Assembly (NCBI RefSeq): GCF_963924675.1
Contig: NC_089240.1
Coordinates: forward strand, 121,029,680-121,093,679
Origin: Phocoena phocoena
Lineage: Eukaryota > Chordata > Mammalia > Artiodactyla > Phocoenidae
Direction: 5' to 3'
DNA length: 64,000 nt
In this document: piece by piece, positions 21,535 through 32,529 of the stretch
Numbering within the stretch: position 1 is the stretch's first letter
How the letters are laid out: each line of letters starts with the position of its first letter
Notes under the pieces: model-generated
Database searches by the model: none
The model's input: the letters and a program-made list of their open reading frames with translations, nothing else
Told to the model about the DNA's origin: nothing
Position numbers and translations under genes: made by a program

Positions 21535-21737
21535 GGGCTTCCCTGGTGGCGCAGTGGTTGAGAGTCCGCCTGCTGATGCAGGGGACGTGGGTTCGTGCCC
21601 CGGTCCGGGAAGATCCCACATGCCGCGGAGCGGGCGCGCCCGTGAGCCATGGCCGCTGAGCCTGCGCGTCCGGAGCCTGTTGCTCCGCAGCGGGAGAGGC
21701 CACAGCGGTGAGAGGCCCACGTGCCGCAAAAAAAAAA
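21535..21737 (+). mobile_element. CHR-type SINE, short form, with 13-bp TSD
   Basis: Starts GGGCTTCCCTGGTGGCGCAG and ends in a pure A tail. TSD AAATTTGCATCTA at 21522-21534 and 21738-21750, identical. Low divergence suggests a young copy. Confidence 0.95.
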
Positions 21738-21949
21738 AAATTTGCATCTAAAACCACATTATATAGAGTAATACTCTTCCCATTTGGGGGAAGTGAACAA
21801 AACAGAACAAACAAAAGCCTGGTGCCCACGTCTTAAAGGCCAAAATAAATGATATGGTTATTTTCTTGGTAAAACACATTCTGACATTATGTCACTTAAT
21901 ATATTTGCCGTGATTTACCTATGATATTCAAATAACAAATCCTTTCACT

Positions 21950-22190
21950 CATGTATTCAATGAGTGTTTATTGAGCGTCTATTATGAACCAGGCAGCGGG
22001 GCTGGAGCTGGGGATACAGCAAAGACCCACAGACAACCCCTCTGTGCCCTTGCAGAACTCACTGCACACTGCGTAGTGATGACGAAAGATGTTAAAAGCT
22101 AAATAAGTATAACATTCAACTTGGGTAATAATAGTGTCAATGCACATGTAACGTCTTCTCAAGGCAAAATCCTGCTGTGTGGCCTATAGG
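21950..22190 (-). mobile_element. L2 fragment, antisense
   Basis: 'TGTTTATTGAGCGTCTATTATG', 'GGGGATACAGCAAAGACC' and 'CTTGCAGAACTCACTG' are the antisense L2 order. Confidence 0.6.
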
Positions 22191-22194
22191 GAAA

Positions 22195-22860
22195 AATGGT
22201 ACGACCCTACAACAGTGAGTCAAAGCTGCATCTCCATTTTCTCTGGCCTGTCCAGGATCTCTTCCCAGAGGCTTTCCCCTCACCTTAGTGGCACCAAAGG
22301 TGTATTTTGAGTTCCATGTGTGAGCAGCATCTCAGGTGAACTCTAAAGCAACAGTGAACCTGTGATCCAGCCCACATGAAATGCATCCACCCCCATGCTC
22401 TCCCTGAGGGTGAGATTCAAAGAAGACCCTCCAGTGAAGATGAATCACAACCCCGGGGTGGAGCATCCAGTCACTGGAGGGGTCCCTGTACCACAGCCAA
22501 CCACCTGTCTGCCAAGCAGCCTGGTCCTAGCAGGAGGGGCAGGCAACCCAGCAGCCAGGAGAGACACCACCGGGGTAGTCTGCACTGCTCTTGGCAACTG
22601 GGAGTGATACAGATGCCGCACTCCCCTCCACCCCAGGGGCCAGAGTCAACACAAGCGTATCCGTCTATGTATCCACGAGCATACACTGAGGCAGCACGGC
22701 TTATAAGAAGAAATACATGCAGTTCTGGCCTTTTTCCCCGTTCTTGGCACAGAACTTCTAAAACCCTCACAATTTCCAAAGTGATGAAGAAGATCAAACT
22801 GTCTTTTATTATTCATAACAGGCCCCTTCCACTCACACCTGAGTTTATGTTAATGTGCTG
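22195..22860. other. No recognised feature
   Basis: GC-richer than average. A 161-codon plus-strand open frame (22376-22861) and a 108-codon minus frame overlap it. Neither shows a domain, a codon pattern or gene signals. Confidence 0.35.
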
Positions 22861-22864
22861 ATTT

Positions 22865-23495
22865 GGAAAGCACTGAAGCCTGGGGGCTGGTTTCCCAGGT
22901 AACCAACCTGTGATTGGAGGTTCAGCTCCACCTCCACCTCTGGGAAGGGATGAGGGACCGGGGCTGACTTAATCTCCAACCTAAGGGTCCAGGATTTAAT
23001 CAATCGTGCCTATGTGATGAATCCTCCTTTAGAAAAAAGAAAGGGGTGGGGGTGGTGGGGTCCAGAGAGGTTCAGGTTGGTGGAAGGGCGGAGGTGTGTG
23101 TGGGGTGGGATGGAGCACCTGGAGAGGGCTGCAGGCCCCCTCATCTCTTCCATCTGGCTGTTCCTGGGCTATAGCCTTGGTATTGATAATTAGTTACCTA
23201 GTAAGTAAAATGTTCAGTGGATCCAGCCAATTAATCCAACAGCAGGAGGGATCTATGGGAATCTCCAGTCTATCAGAAGTACAGATGACAACCTGGATTT
23301 GTATCTGAAGTTGGGGCAGGGAGTGGGGGGCAGTCTTGTGGGACTGAGTCTGTAACCTGGGGATCTGAAGCCGTCACCAGGGAGACAGCTTCAGAACTGA
23401 GTTCCCGTGTAGGACACCCATCTGGTGTCACAGAATTGCTTGCTTAGGAAGAGCTCACACACTGGTGGCCAGAAGTGTCAGACGTGGGAGTACTG
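22865..23495 (+). mobile_element. Ancient LTR-like repeat, family not assigned
   Basis: Blocks such as 'CTCTTCCATCTGGCTGTTCC', 'ACCTAGTAAGTAAAATGTTC', 'GATGACAACCTGGATTTG', 'CAGTCTTGTGGGACTGAG' and 'GTAGGACACCCATCTGGTGT' follow an order I know from a widespread mammalian LTR-like repeat. A shorter copy lies at 61641-61800. Exact family uncertain. Confidence 0.55.
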
Positions 23496-23503
23496 CATGA
23501 AAC

Positions 23504-24162
23504 TTTTTTTTTTTACATCTTTATTGGAATATAATTGCTTTACAACGGTGTGTTAGTTCTGCTTTATAAAAAAGTGAATCAGTTATACATATACATATGT
23601 TCCCATATCTCTTCCCTCTTGCGTCTCCGTCCCTCCGACCCTCCCTATTCCACCCATCTAGGTGGTCACAAAGCACCGAACTGATCTCCCTGTGCTATGC
23701 AGCTGCTTCCCACTAGCTATTTACTTTACGTTTGGCACTGTATATATGTCCATGCCACCCTCTCACTTTGTCACAGCTCACCCTTCCCCCTCCCCATATC
23801 CTCAAGTCCATTCTCTAGTAGGTCTGTGTCTTTATTCCCGTCTTATCCCTAGGTTCTTCATGACATTTTTTTCTTAAACTCCATATATATGGTTAGCATA
23901 CGGTATTTGTCTTTCTCTTTCTGACTTACTTCACTCTGTATGACAGACTCTAGGTCCATCCACCTCAGTACAAATAGCTCAATTTCGTTCCTTTTCATGG
24001 CTGAGTAATATTCCATTGCATATATGTGCCACATCTTCTTTATCCATTCATCCGATGATGGACACTTAGGTTGCTTCCATCTCCTGGCTATTGTAAATAG
24101 AGCTGCAATGAACATTTTGGTACATGACTCTTTTTGAATTATGGTTTTCTCAGGGTATATGC
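23504..24162 (-). mobile_element. L1 3' end, antisense, relatively young
   Basis: The poly(A) end (T run at 23503-23513) is on the left, then the 3' UTR. The ORF2 C-terminus reads minus from 24190 to 23858 (frame includes WIKKMWHIYAMEYYSAMKR) and ends KKKMS. The frame is open over 100 codons, so divergence is low. The rest of the element is missing (5' truncated). Confidence 0.9.
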
Positions 24163-24164
24163 CC

Positions 24165-24952
24165 TCCCCACTGGCCTCTTGAACACACACTCAAAGCATT
24201 TTCAAATATGCTGGTGAGTAGAGTCTGACTTGGCATATCATCTAGTGGTTTGGAGCCGTAACTCTGAACTTAGAGGGTATTTTAAAAACCACTCTGATAT
24301 TTGCAGTAGGATTTAAAGGGATATCTTTTTTGAAACTGGCCAGTGAACACATGCACAGATGAATGAGCTTACCTAGGCATTTCAAAACCAAAGGCTTTCT
24401 CATAAATGGTAGATGAGGAAAAACCACGGAAATCACTGTGGAATAAACATCTGCTGAAGCTGAATTCCTAAAACTCTGGAATCCTCCTACAAGGTAAAAA
24501 TTAGTTCCTTGGTGGACATGATAACTCTGATTAAAAATGAAAAAACATACCCTTCCACTGCCTTTCATCTGTATACCTTCCACACAGGAAAATCTCAATT
24601 TTCGGTGTGCCTGATGCCACCTGTAAAGGTGCTCAGGCAAGTTCAGTCACATGGAGGGTAGCAGAGACTCACAGGCTGAGACTGTTCTTGCATCAGAAGG
24701 AAGGAGAACATTCTCAGCCTGCTGAGATCATAGAGGTTATTCAAAGGGCAGTAAAGAAAAAGTGCTGTGCCATGAAGAAGGGCAAATGCTCCATGCTGAC
24801 ATTTACCTGTTCCTTCGAACACCAGGTGTGATGCCGTGTTTGAAAGCACCTGTCACATAGTAGGCACTTGAAAAAGTTGGAGAATTGAAAACAAATTTTG
24901 CCTTTTTAGAAACCCCTTCAAGAAATGAAGGGAGTTGTACTTGTAACAAAGT
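24165..24952. other. Non-repetitive stretch with an unexplained open frame
   Basis: Contains a 132-codon minus-strand frame (24640-24242) starting MPEHLYRWHQAH that is not part of a repeat I know. No recognised domain, no clear TATA or poly(A), and amino acid composition is unremarkable. I do not call it a gene. Confidence 0.3.
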
Positions 24953-24956
24953 ATAA

Positions 24957-25656
24957 TGTTACTGAAACTCAGGTCTGGCTGCTTGCCGCTCAAAAGCCTA
25001 TACTCGAGAAACAAGTTTGGTGAAAAGGAAAGTTTGCTTTGTTCTGGAAGCTGGCAACCAGGAGAGAAGGCGGACTCATGTCCTAAGGCCAGCTCCTCAC
25101 TGCTGATCACTGGGCAAGAGCACTTAAAGGGGAATTTCAGGGATGTATAGACAGAGGGAGGGGGCTACATGTATTGATGGAATAGCACAGTCAGCTCTGA
25201 CAGTCATCTTGAAATTGGTCATGCAGTGGTCTGATTAGCATTATCTTGATGGTTTTGAGTACAGTTAATCTTTAGTTCCAAGGTCGGTTTATTCCCATTT
25301 CTTTGAGGCCAGTTCTTGGAATTGTAGAAGCTTATGTCTTGGTTACAGCCTGGTCATCATGTAGTTAAGTTCTTCCACCTGGTGGGGGTTTCAGTATCTA
25401 CAAAACAGCTCAAAGGATGTGGCTTAGAATATTATCTATAGCACTTGAAGAGGAACTAAAGGTCCTTGATGTTGCTTAATGACTATTATTGTTCTGTCCT
25501 GTTTGACTGCTTTTCCGTTGTTTCTGTATTTTCTCATTTCTCTGATTAAATTTATTCTTTCACTACAGTTTTTCTACAGACAAAAGGCAGGCAGAGGACA
25601 GGGTGGGGGCAGGGGAGTTGTCCTGGGAATGCCCCATACAGTCTCATTCCATTTCA
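24957..25656 (-). mobile_element. Solo LTR of an ERV1-like family, antisense, 4-bp TSD
   Basis: About 700 bp, starting TG and ending CA when read minus, flanked by ATAA at 24953-24956 and 25657-25660. Its reverse complement aligns throughout with the sense copy at 29506-30167 (shared blocks such as AACCTTTAGTTCC/AGGACCTTTAGTTCC, the AATAAAGCAAAC-type poly(A) region and TTTCGGTTACA/AGTAACA ends). 4-bp duplications and this LTR layout are typical of class I endogenous retroviruses. No internal genes remain. Confidence 0.85.
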
Positions 25657-25659
25657 ATA

Positions 25660-26040
25660 ATAGTTGCTTTCTATTGAGTACCTACTATGTGTCAGCTTAT
25701 GGAAGGGACAAGTACTCATTCACATCTTCTCTCTCTCCCCTTCCTGGGCACAAGAAAAGACTACACTGCCAGTCCATGTGTCATCAGGCAGGAGTCGGTG
25801 GGCCATTCCCATGCTTTCTCTTCCACTCCGCAGCAAACATGGCTACCGCATGTTTCCATGGTGAAGCAAAAAGATGGAAGCAGCCTGGATCCCTAGGGCA
25901 CCCAAGAGTGAAGAGACCCTGACAACTGCCATCAGAATTAATGTGAACAAAAGTAACTTTCATTGGGTTAAGCCAGTCAATTTTAGGCTTCGTCTGCTGC
26001 ATCAGCTAGCAGTTACATTAACTAGTAACATAATATGTAG
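25660..26040. mobile_element. Probable MaLR-like LTR relic and L2 scrap
   Basis: 'TATTGAGTACCTACTATGTG' (25672-25691) is L2-like. From about 25830, 'ATGGAAGCAGCCTGGATCCC' and 'GGTTAAGCCAGTCAATTTTAG' follow the order of an ancient LTR 3' half, ending near 'ACTAGTAACATAA'. Diverged; low certainty. Confidence 0.4.
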
Positions 26041-26085
26041 CTAGTATTTCCGGTTATGAAATATTTTTAAAATATCTTTGTTTCT

Positions 26086-26955
26086 TCTTCAGCTTTATCT
26101 AGGTATAATTGACATATAAACTTGTAAAACATTTTAAGTGTATATTGTGGTGATTTGATATACCATACGTTGTGAAATGATTCCCTCCATCTAGTTCATT
26201 AACACATCCACCACCTCACATATTTATCTTTTTTTTTTTTTTTTTTTTTGGTGATTTGTGTGAACATTTAAGTTCTACTCTCTTAGCAAATTTCAATTAC
26301 ACAGGGGCTTCCCTGGTGGCACAGTGGTTAAGAATCTGTCTGCCAATGCAGGGGACACAGATTCGAGCCCTGGTCAGGGAAAATCCCACATGCCGCGGAG
26401 CAACTAAGCCAGTGCTCCACAACTACTGAGCCTGCGCTCTAGAGCCCGCGAGCCACAACTACTGAAGCCTGCGCACCTAAAGCCTGTGCTCCGCAACAAA
26501 GAGAAGCCACCGCAAGAAAAAGTAGACCCCGCTCGCCACAACTGGAGAAAGCCCACGCGTAGCAACAAAGACCCAATGTAGCCAAAAATAAGTAAATTAA
26601 TAAATAAATTTTAAAAAGATAGAAAAATAAATTTCAATTACACAATACAGTGTTATGAAGTATAGTTTACATTAGATCCTTAGACCTTATTCAGCTTACA
26701 GCTGAAAGTTTGTTCACTTACCAATTTATCTCTATTTCCCCCATTTCCCCAACCCCTGGAAACCACTTATCTACTGTCTGTTTCTATGAGTTTAACCTTC
26801 TTGTTAGATTCCACATATAAATGATACCATGCAGTATTTGTCTTTCTCTGCCCGATTTATTTCACTTAGCATAATACCCTCAAGTTCCATCTATGTTGTT
26901 GCAAATGGCAGGATTTCTTTCTTTCTCATGGCTGAATAATACTCCGTTGTACACT
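26086..26955 (-). mobile_element. L1 3' end, antisense, interrupted by a SINE
   Basis: 'TTTATCTAGGTATAATTGAC', 'CACATCCACCACCTCACATA' and a T run precede the SINE. After it come 'ATTAGATCCTTAGACCTTATT', 'GTTTCTATGAGTTTAACC' and 'CATGGCTGAATAATACTCC', the normal antisense L1 3' order. Confidence 0.85.
26304..26628 (+). mobile_element. CHR-type SINE, long form, with perfect 16-bp TSD
   Basis: Starts GGGGCTTCCCTGGTGGCACAG, long body with 'ACTACTGAAGCCTGCGCACC', A/T-rich tail. TSD AAATTTCAATTACACA at 26288-26303 and 26629-26644, identical, inside the antisense L1. Confidence 0.95.
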
Positions 26956-26959
26956 TTAT

Positions 26960-27600
26960 TAAAAGACAAAAAAAAAGTACTGGTGAGGATGTGGAGTATC
27001 TGTAATTCTTAACACACAGTTGGTGGGAATGCAAAATTTAGCTCTTTCTTACAAAGTAAAATAAACACTTGCCATAATGACCCAGCAATCCCACTCCTAG
27101 GCATTTACCCAAGTGAATCGACAACTTATGTTCACACAAAAACCTGTACATGAATGTGTATAGCAGCTTTATTCATAATTGCCAAAATCTGAAAACAAAC
27201 CAGATGTCTCAACAAGTTAATGTATAACCAAACTATAGTACATTCATAACATACAAAACTATTCAGAAATGAAAGGGAAGAAAATATTGATCTATGCAAC
27301 AACATGGATGGTTTTCAGATAGATTTTTCTCATTGAAAGAAGCCAGCGAGAAAAGCTGCATATGGTATTATTCCATTTACATGGCATTCTGAAAAAGGCA
27401 AACGTACAGGGATGGAAAACAGGACCAGGGGCTTTCAGGGATTGGGGAAAGGAGGTAGACTACAATGGGTCCTCACAAACTAATTTTTGTGCTGTTGGAC
27501 CTGTTCTGTATGGTACTCTGAGAGTGGATACATAACGCTATGCATTTGTCAAAATGCTTAGAACTGTACACTACGAAGTTTTAATTTTAGTGAAAAAAAT
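26960..27600 (+). mobile_element. L1 3' end, sense
   Basis: 'AAAGTACTGGTGAGGATGTGG', 'GTTGGTGGGAATGCAAAAT', 'CCCAGCAATCCCACTCCTAG', 'TTATTCATAATTGCCAAAA' and 'GCATTTGTCAAAATGCTTAG' are the ORF2 C-terminus and 3' UTR of an old L1M. It abuts the antisense L1 tail to tail at about 26955. Confidence 0.85.
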
Positions 27601-28529
27601 TTAAAAATCAAACAGGATATCACAGGAACTCAAGATGGAATGCAGACTGTGATAAATGAATCTAACTAGTAACTGTACTGAAGGATGCAGAGAAGAAAGG
27701 AGCTGACTTAAGTAAATTTGGAAAATGATGTTTTGACTAGATATCATAAGTTTAAAGAGAAAAACACATGCACAGAGCCTTGTACTCTCATTGTTAAATA
27801 TGTTTTTCACAGGAGGAAGGGTTAGCAAATCTGAAATCACTGCACATGTATAGTAGGTTTTCAAAAATAAGTAAAACACATTGTAGTATTTGTAGTATTG
27901 AGAGCCAAGTTTCTCATTGTCAAAGAAAGAGATGACAATTAAGCAAAAGGAAATGCTATAATGATCCCAGTGGTGGTGGGTTAGAATTGGAAATATCATT
28001 AAGAACTCAAGTTTATTTTAGTATGTATACAGTTATATAAATAAATACATAGATAAATATATATTCTGTACGCTTGAATTAGTTTGCATACATTTAGTTC
28101 ATAATTCTGTCTGCTGAGAGGACCTAGAAGCAATGACACCCCAGCAGCAACACACACACCTAGTTCCCAGGTTCTGGTCTTTAAACACCATTCCCTAATA
28201 AAAAGAGCCAGGTCCCCTGAGTGATGGTTAATTCTAGGGCTTGGTGATGCACCTAGAATATCTTGTGATGCCAGAAAACACAGAAGTGCAAAACAAGAGA
28301 GGAGAGTGGACACCAAAAGCACAAAGGCACCAATCTAAAAGAGATCCAAATGGCCAAAGGTGAAACAATGTGAAAAGTAAAAGAAATAATCGCAGTTTTG
28401 GATTAAAACTCAAAGAATAAAATTAATGTCCATGAGCCATGCTGATATAAATGATCCAAATCACACATGAATGGTGGCAAAAGGACAACTCTTGCTTACA
28501 AAATAATTCCAATTAATAAATGCAGAGGG

Positions 28530-28752
28530 GGCTTCCCTGGTGGCGCAGTGGTTGAGAGTCTGCCTGCCGATGCAGAGGACACGGGTTCGTGCCCCGGTCT
28601 GGGAAGATCCCACATGCCGCGGAGCGGCTAGGCCCGTGAGCCATGGCCGCTGAGCCTGCGCGTCCGGAGCCTGTGCTCCGCAGCGGGAGAGGCCACAACA
28701 GTGAGAGGCCCGTGTACAGCAATAAATAAATAGATAAATAAAAATAAATAAA
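28530..28752 (+). mobile_element. CHR-type SINE, short form, with 12-bp TSD
   Basis: Starts GGCTTCCCTGGTGGCGCAG and ends in a TAAATAAA-type tail. TSD AAATGCAGAGGG at 28518-28529 and 28753-28764, identical. Confidence 0.95.
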
Positions 28753-29505
28753 AAATGCAGAGGGAATGGGGGAAATAAATAATCACCATTAGAATATCAC
28801 AGTCATAATTGTGTCAGGCACAATCCAGTGTGAAAAATAATATAAGTTGGCAAAAGTTTAAGAGAAACAGGATATTTGCATAAACTCAAAGTATCTTCCC
28901 CTTCCAAATTAATTACTTTGGTGGTTTTAACATCTGTACACAAATTTTTTGACATACCTCAGGAGGCGTAGCTTAATTTTCATACTCTTGAGCATGGGCT
29001 GCACTTAATGACAAGCTTCTTAAATACAGAAAATGGAAAGGAAAAATGTAACTTTACAGTGGAGACACATGGCAAACACCAACGTTACCAGGTGATCAAG
29101 GTTTACATAACCAGTAATGAGACATTGATATCACGCATGTCCTGATATGATGCAGTGTAAACGACACATCACTTACGTGGTATTCAGCCCAAAATCTATA
29201 CCCTCAGTCTAATCAAGAAAAAAACAATCAGAGAAAAAAAACAAGTTGAGAGATATTCAACAAACACTTGATCAGAGTGTCAAGGTTATGAAAGAAAAGG
29301 GAAGACTGGGGAACTGTCATGGATTGAAAGAGACTAAGAGGACACAACAGCTAAATGAAATGTGTATCCTGGATTGGGCTCTGGGATGAAAAAAAGACGT
29401 TAGGAGAAAATCTGCTGAAATTTGAATAAAGTTTAGTAAAGAGTATTGTACCGATGTTAATTTCTTAGTTCTGATAATTGTCATCATGCTTATGTAAGAT
29501 GTTAA

Positions 29506-30167
29506 TGAAACAGAGCAGGACCCTATGATCCATCCTCCCATGTCCTCAGCCTGCTTTTTGTCTGTGGAAAAACTTTAGCCAAAGAATAAGTTTAATCAGA
29601 GAAGTGAGAAAATGCAGAAGCAGAGGAAAACAGTCAAAGGAGACCAAATAATAGTTTAGTCATTAAGCAACGTCAAGAACCTTTAGTTCCTCCTTAAGGG
29701 CTACAGATAATATTCTGAGCCACATCCTGTGAGCTGTCTTGTAGATACTGACACCCCCACCAGGTGGAAAAGTTAACTACATGGTGAGCAGGCTGTAGCC
29801 ACGACATAAACTGCCATAAAAATTCCAAGAATTGGCCTTAAAGAAATGGAAACAAACTGACCCTGGAACTGAAGATTAAGTGTACCTAAAACAATCAAGA
29901 TGACACTGATCAGACCACCGCATGACCAATTTCAAGATGACTGTCACAGCTGACTGTGCTGTTTCTGCATGTAGCCTCTTCTCTCTGTCTATAAAAGCTC
30001 TTGCCCACTGGTTGTAGGAGGGGGGGAGTCAGCCTTTGGACAGGCGTCTGCCCTCCCCCGCCTCCCCAGTTGCTGGCTTCCAAAATAAAGCAAACTTTCC
30101 TTTCCACCAACCTGGCCTCTTTATTGGCTTTTGAGCAGTGAGCAGCTGGACCCCACTTTCGGTTACA
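29506..30167 (+). mobile_element. Solo LTR of an ERV1-like family, sense, 4-bp TSD
   Basis: 662 bp beginning TGAAACAG and ending GGTTACA, flanked by TTAA (29502-29505 and 30168-30171). Contains TATAAAAG (about 29991-29998) and AATAAAG (about 30082) in the order expected of U3-R-U5. It interrupts an L1 3' UTR, which fixes both boundaries independently. Sister of the antisense LTR at 24957-25656. No virus-like gene is present. Confidence 0.88.
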
Positions 30168-30274
30168 TTAACACTAGCAGAAGATCGGTAAAGATTGTAC
30201 AGGAACTCTCTGTACTGTTCTATCTTTGCAACTCTTTTAAGTCTAAAAATATTTTTAATGTTAAAAGAAACCGG

Positions 30275-30475
30275 CAACAGACTGGAAGATAATATTTTGA
30301 GGAAATATGACAGACAAAGAGTTATTCCTAATATGTAAGGTGAATCTATATGTTGAAAAGCAAAACTCAAGCCAAAAGAAAAGCAGGCAAGGAAGATTCA
30401 TGGAACATTCGTAGAAGAAGAAATACAAATGATTAGTAAATATATGAAAAGATGTTCAGAGAAAAGACTTTATGG
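30275..30475 (+). mobile_element. L1/HAL1 ORF2 scrap, sense
   Basis: 'AGACTGGAAGATAATATTTTG', 'TATTCCTAATATGTAAGG' and 'AAATATATGAAAAGATGTTC' follow the ORF2 3' order. Confidence 0.65.
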
Positions 30476-30555
30476 AAGCAGAATTTAAATTATTATTGTA
30501 AAACACTAGTGGTTCAATCATGGTTATGGACACACTGCGATATATTACTTAGATC

Positions 30556-30556
<1 letters not shown>

Positions 30557-30612
<56 letters not shown>
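30557..30612. repeat. (GT)n(GA)n compound microsatellite
   Basis: About 17 GT units pass directly into about 10 GA units. The opposite strand gives spurious Thr-His/Leu-Ser frames. Confidence 0.92.
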
Positions 30613-30613
<1 letters not shown>

Positions 30614-30769
30614 ATGGAGACAGAGAATTCACATATGCATTTGTAAGCATTCCTGATATGTGTGTATGTATGTTGTAGATATTTATGACCACATATATGT
30701 ATTCTAAATGTGTGCATCCAAATGTGTGATTTATGTACATACATAATCATAGGGTTTTGCAAAATTCAA

Positions 30770-32035
30770 ATTCATTTATAATACAAACAAGATTTTTTTG
30801 ATGGTTGTAATGTTCCAGAAATAACGAGGGAGCTGAAATTCTGTTGGGAGAGTAGGAATGAAGAGAATGGATTAGACATGAGAGGAGAGTAGCATACCCT
30901 TGTCAAAACTTGCTAGAGTGACTTCTTCAAAAGCAGTAACTCTTTCATTTTCACTGTTGCTTACAGGCCAAACACATAAATAAGTTCTCAGTAAATTTTA
31001 AATCAAACTAATTATGGGACTGAGAAAAAGAGGAAATGAAGAGTATCACAAAAATAACTAAAAGTATAGAAAAATCTGATATATGATTTAAGAAAAAAAT
31101 TTATAAAGTTATAAACAAGCATGTCTTAGCTATTATAAGTAATAGGTACCATGAGCATGCTTTAAAATACAAAAAAAGCTTTGATCCCATTTATAGCATT
31201 CTACAGATGGCAGATGTAGATAAATTTCAGTTGCTCCATCAAACTAAAGGCCATTTTTTCACTTTATTTTAACTTTATTTAAAACTTCTTACTGGTCCTT
31301 TAGCATAACTATTGTCAGAAGTGAGAAAATGAAAATGCCTATTTATAGCCTTCATGCTGTAAATATCTTTAGCATATTCTGGTACATCAGATTTATGTCT
31401 TAAAGTGAACCTTTGTTCCTCTTGGAGATGTGACAAATCTCATATTTGTATTCAACATATGCATGAATGCAGCCATTTGGAAGGTAGTAGAAGTCAATGG
31501 GCACTGTCTTTGGAACATACATGAATATTAAATACTCTTATAAACGTTCACTGAGGATACTGAATTACAGAAGTTATGCCATAACTCTGAGTGTCAATCT
31601 TACCACTGAGAGTAGTATCCAAAGCCAATCATAAAATTATATTTCTATATAAATTAATAATTAAGAGTGTAGGCATACAAGTGTTGAGAAAATAAATTCT
31701 AAAATAATAGCTATTAATAATAGTGAATTCAGAGTACTTTTAGATTTGCCCCTTACATGGCTACTTGTACTTTCATTTGTTGTTAATATTTCAAGATGCA
31801 TAAACTTAATTTGGTCTTCATTGATATTTAACAATACAAATATTTTATATATAATCAGTTTTATAGTTAGCCTGTCCATATACATGGATTTATTACCAAG
31901 GAAATATAGCAGGGGAAAGTGATTTCCCAATGTCTTGTCTTTGGGAATAGGATATAGGTAGTAATTCTAGATGCTGATAAAAAATATGAGTTAAAGATGT
32001 ATCTTATTTTTAAGTGGTACTTTATCAAAAGATGT
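30770..32035. other. No recognised feature
   Basis: AT-rich DNA. An 89-codon minus frame (31930-31661) has no recognisable domain. Confidence 0.4.
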
Positions 32036-32039
32036 AAGA

Positions 32040-32525
32040 TGCATAAATTCTAAACCATCATTAGAAAAATGAAACAAAGTCCATTAATTCAACAAGAATT
32101 TGTTTTTAAGAAGCAAAAACATGAAAGCATTGACATTTTTAAAAACTATGTAACATAAGATAGCAGGGTTAAAACCAAAGATTACAGAAATTATAATAAA
32201 TGTGAATGCATTAAATTCCCCCATTAAATTCAGAGATTGCAATACAGAAGAAAACAAAGCAAAACATACAAAAGTAAAACAACCGTAAGCTGTTCACAAG
32301 AACACTCTTAAAGCTTAATGATAGAGAGTTTAATAATAAAGAATGGAAAAAGATTTATTAATAAAATGCTAAAAGAATCAAAGCAGAGGGGTATTATACA
32401 TATTAGATAAAATAGAACTCAAGGTTAAGAGAACACTGAAAGGGTAAGCAATTATATCTTTTTAAATGAATGGTATAATACATCAGGATGCAATCGCAGT
32501 GATTAACTTCTATGCATCTAATTAC
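32040..32525 (+). mobile_element. Old L1/HAL1 ORF2 fragment, sense
   Basis: 'AATTCAACAAGAATTTG', 'ATTTATTAATAAAATGC' and 'AGTGATTAACTTCTATGCATCTAAT' (VxNVYAPN-like endonuclease end) point to L1-type ORF2. Very diverged. Confidence 0.5.
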
Positions 32526-32529
32526 ACAA

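Larger units (their letters stand above)
27601..30270 (+). mobile_element. Long L1ME-type 3' UTR, sense, hosting a SINE and an LTR
   Basis: 'GGAACTCAAGATGGAATGCAG', 'TTGACATACCTCAGGAGG', 'GAACTGTCATGGATTGAAAG', 'TGTATCCTGGATTGGGCTC' and 'AGTATTGTACCGATGTTAAT' match an L1ME-type 3' UTR up to 29505. It resumes at 30172 with 'GGAACTCTCTGTACTGTTC' after the LTR. No coding capacity. Confidence 0.7.

Noticed and set aside
21535..21620. tRNA-like sequence in SINEs as possible tRNA genes
   Set aside because: A and B boxes are present but the cloverleaf is degenerate and the sequence is the SINE head, followed by a body and A tail.
21386..21829. 147-codon open frame, minus strand
   Set aside because: Spans a young SINE; its middle is translated SINE sequence.
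22376..22861. 161-codon open frame, plus strand
   Set aside because: Overlaps a long open frame on the other strand, low-complexity Ser/Pro/Arg composition, no recognised domain or gene signals.
23858..24190. 110-codon open frame with clear protein similarity
   Set aside because: Similarity is to L1 ORF2 C-terminus only; annotated as part of the L1.
25479..25922. 147-codon open frame, plus strand
   Set aside because: Starts in the antisense side of a solo LTR and ends in an old LTR relic.
29506..30167. Possible provirus with genes around the LTR pair
   Set aside because: The two LTRs are in opposite orientation with separate TSDs and the DNA between them is L1, SINE and old LTR, so they are independent solo LTRs.
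30514..30762. His-Thr repeat protein frame, minus strand
   Set aside because: Translation of the (GT)n microsatellite.
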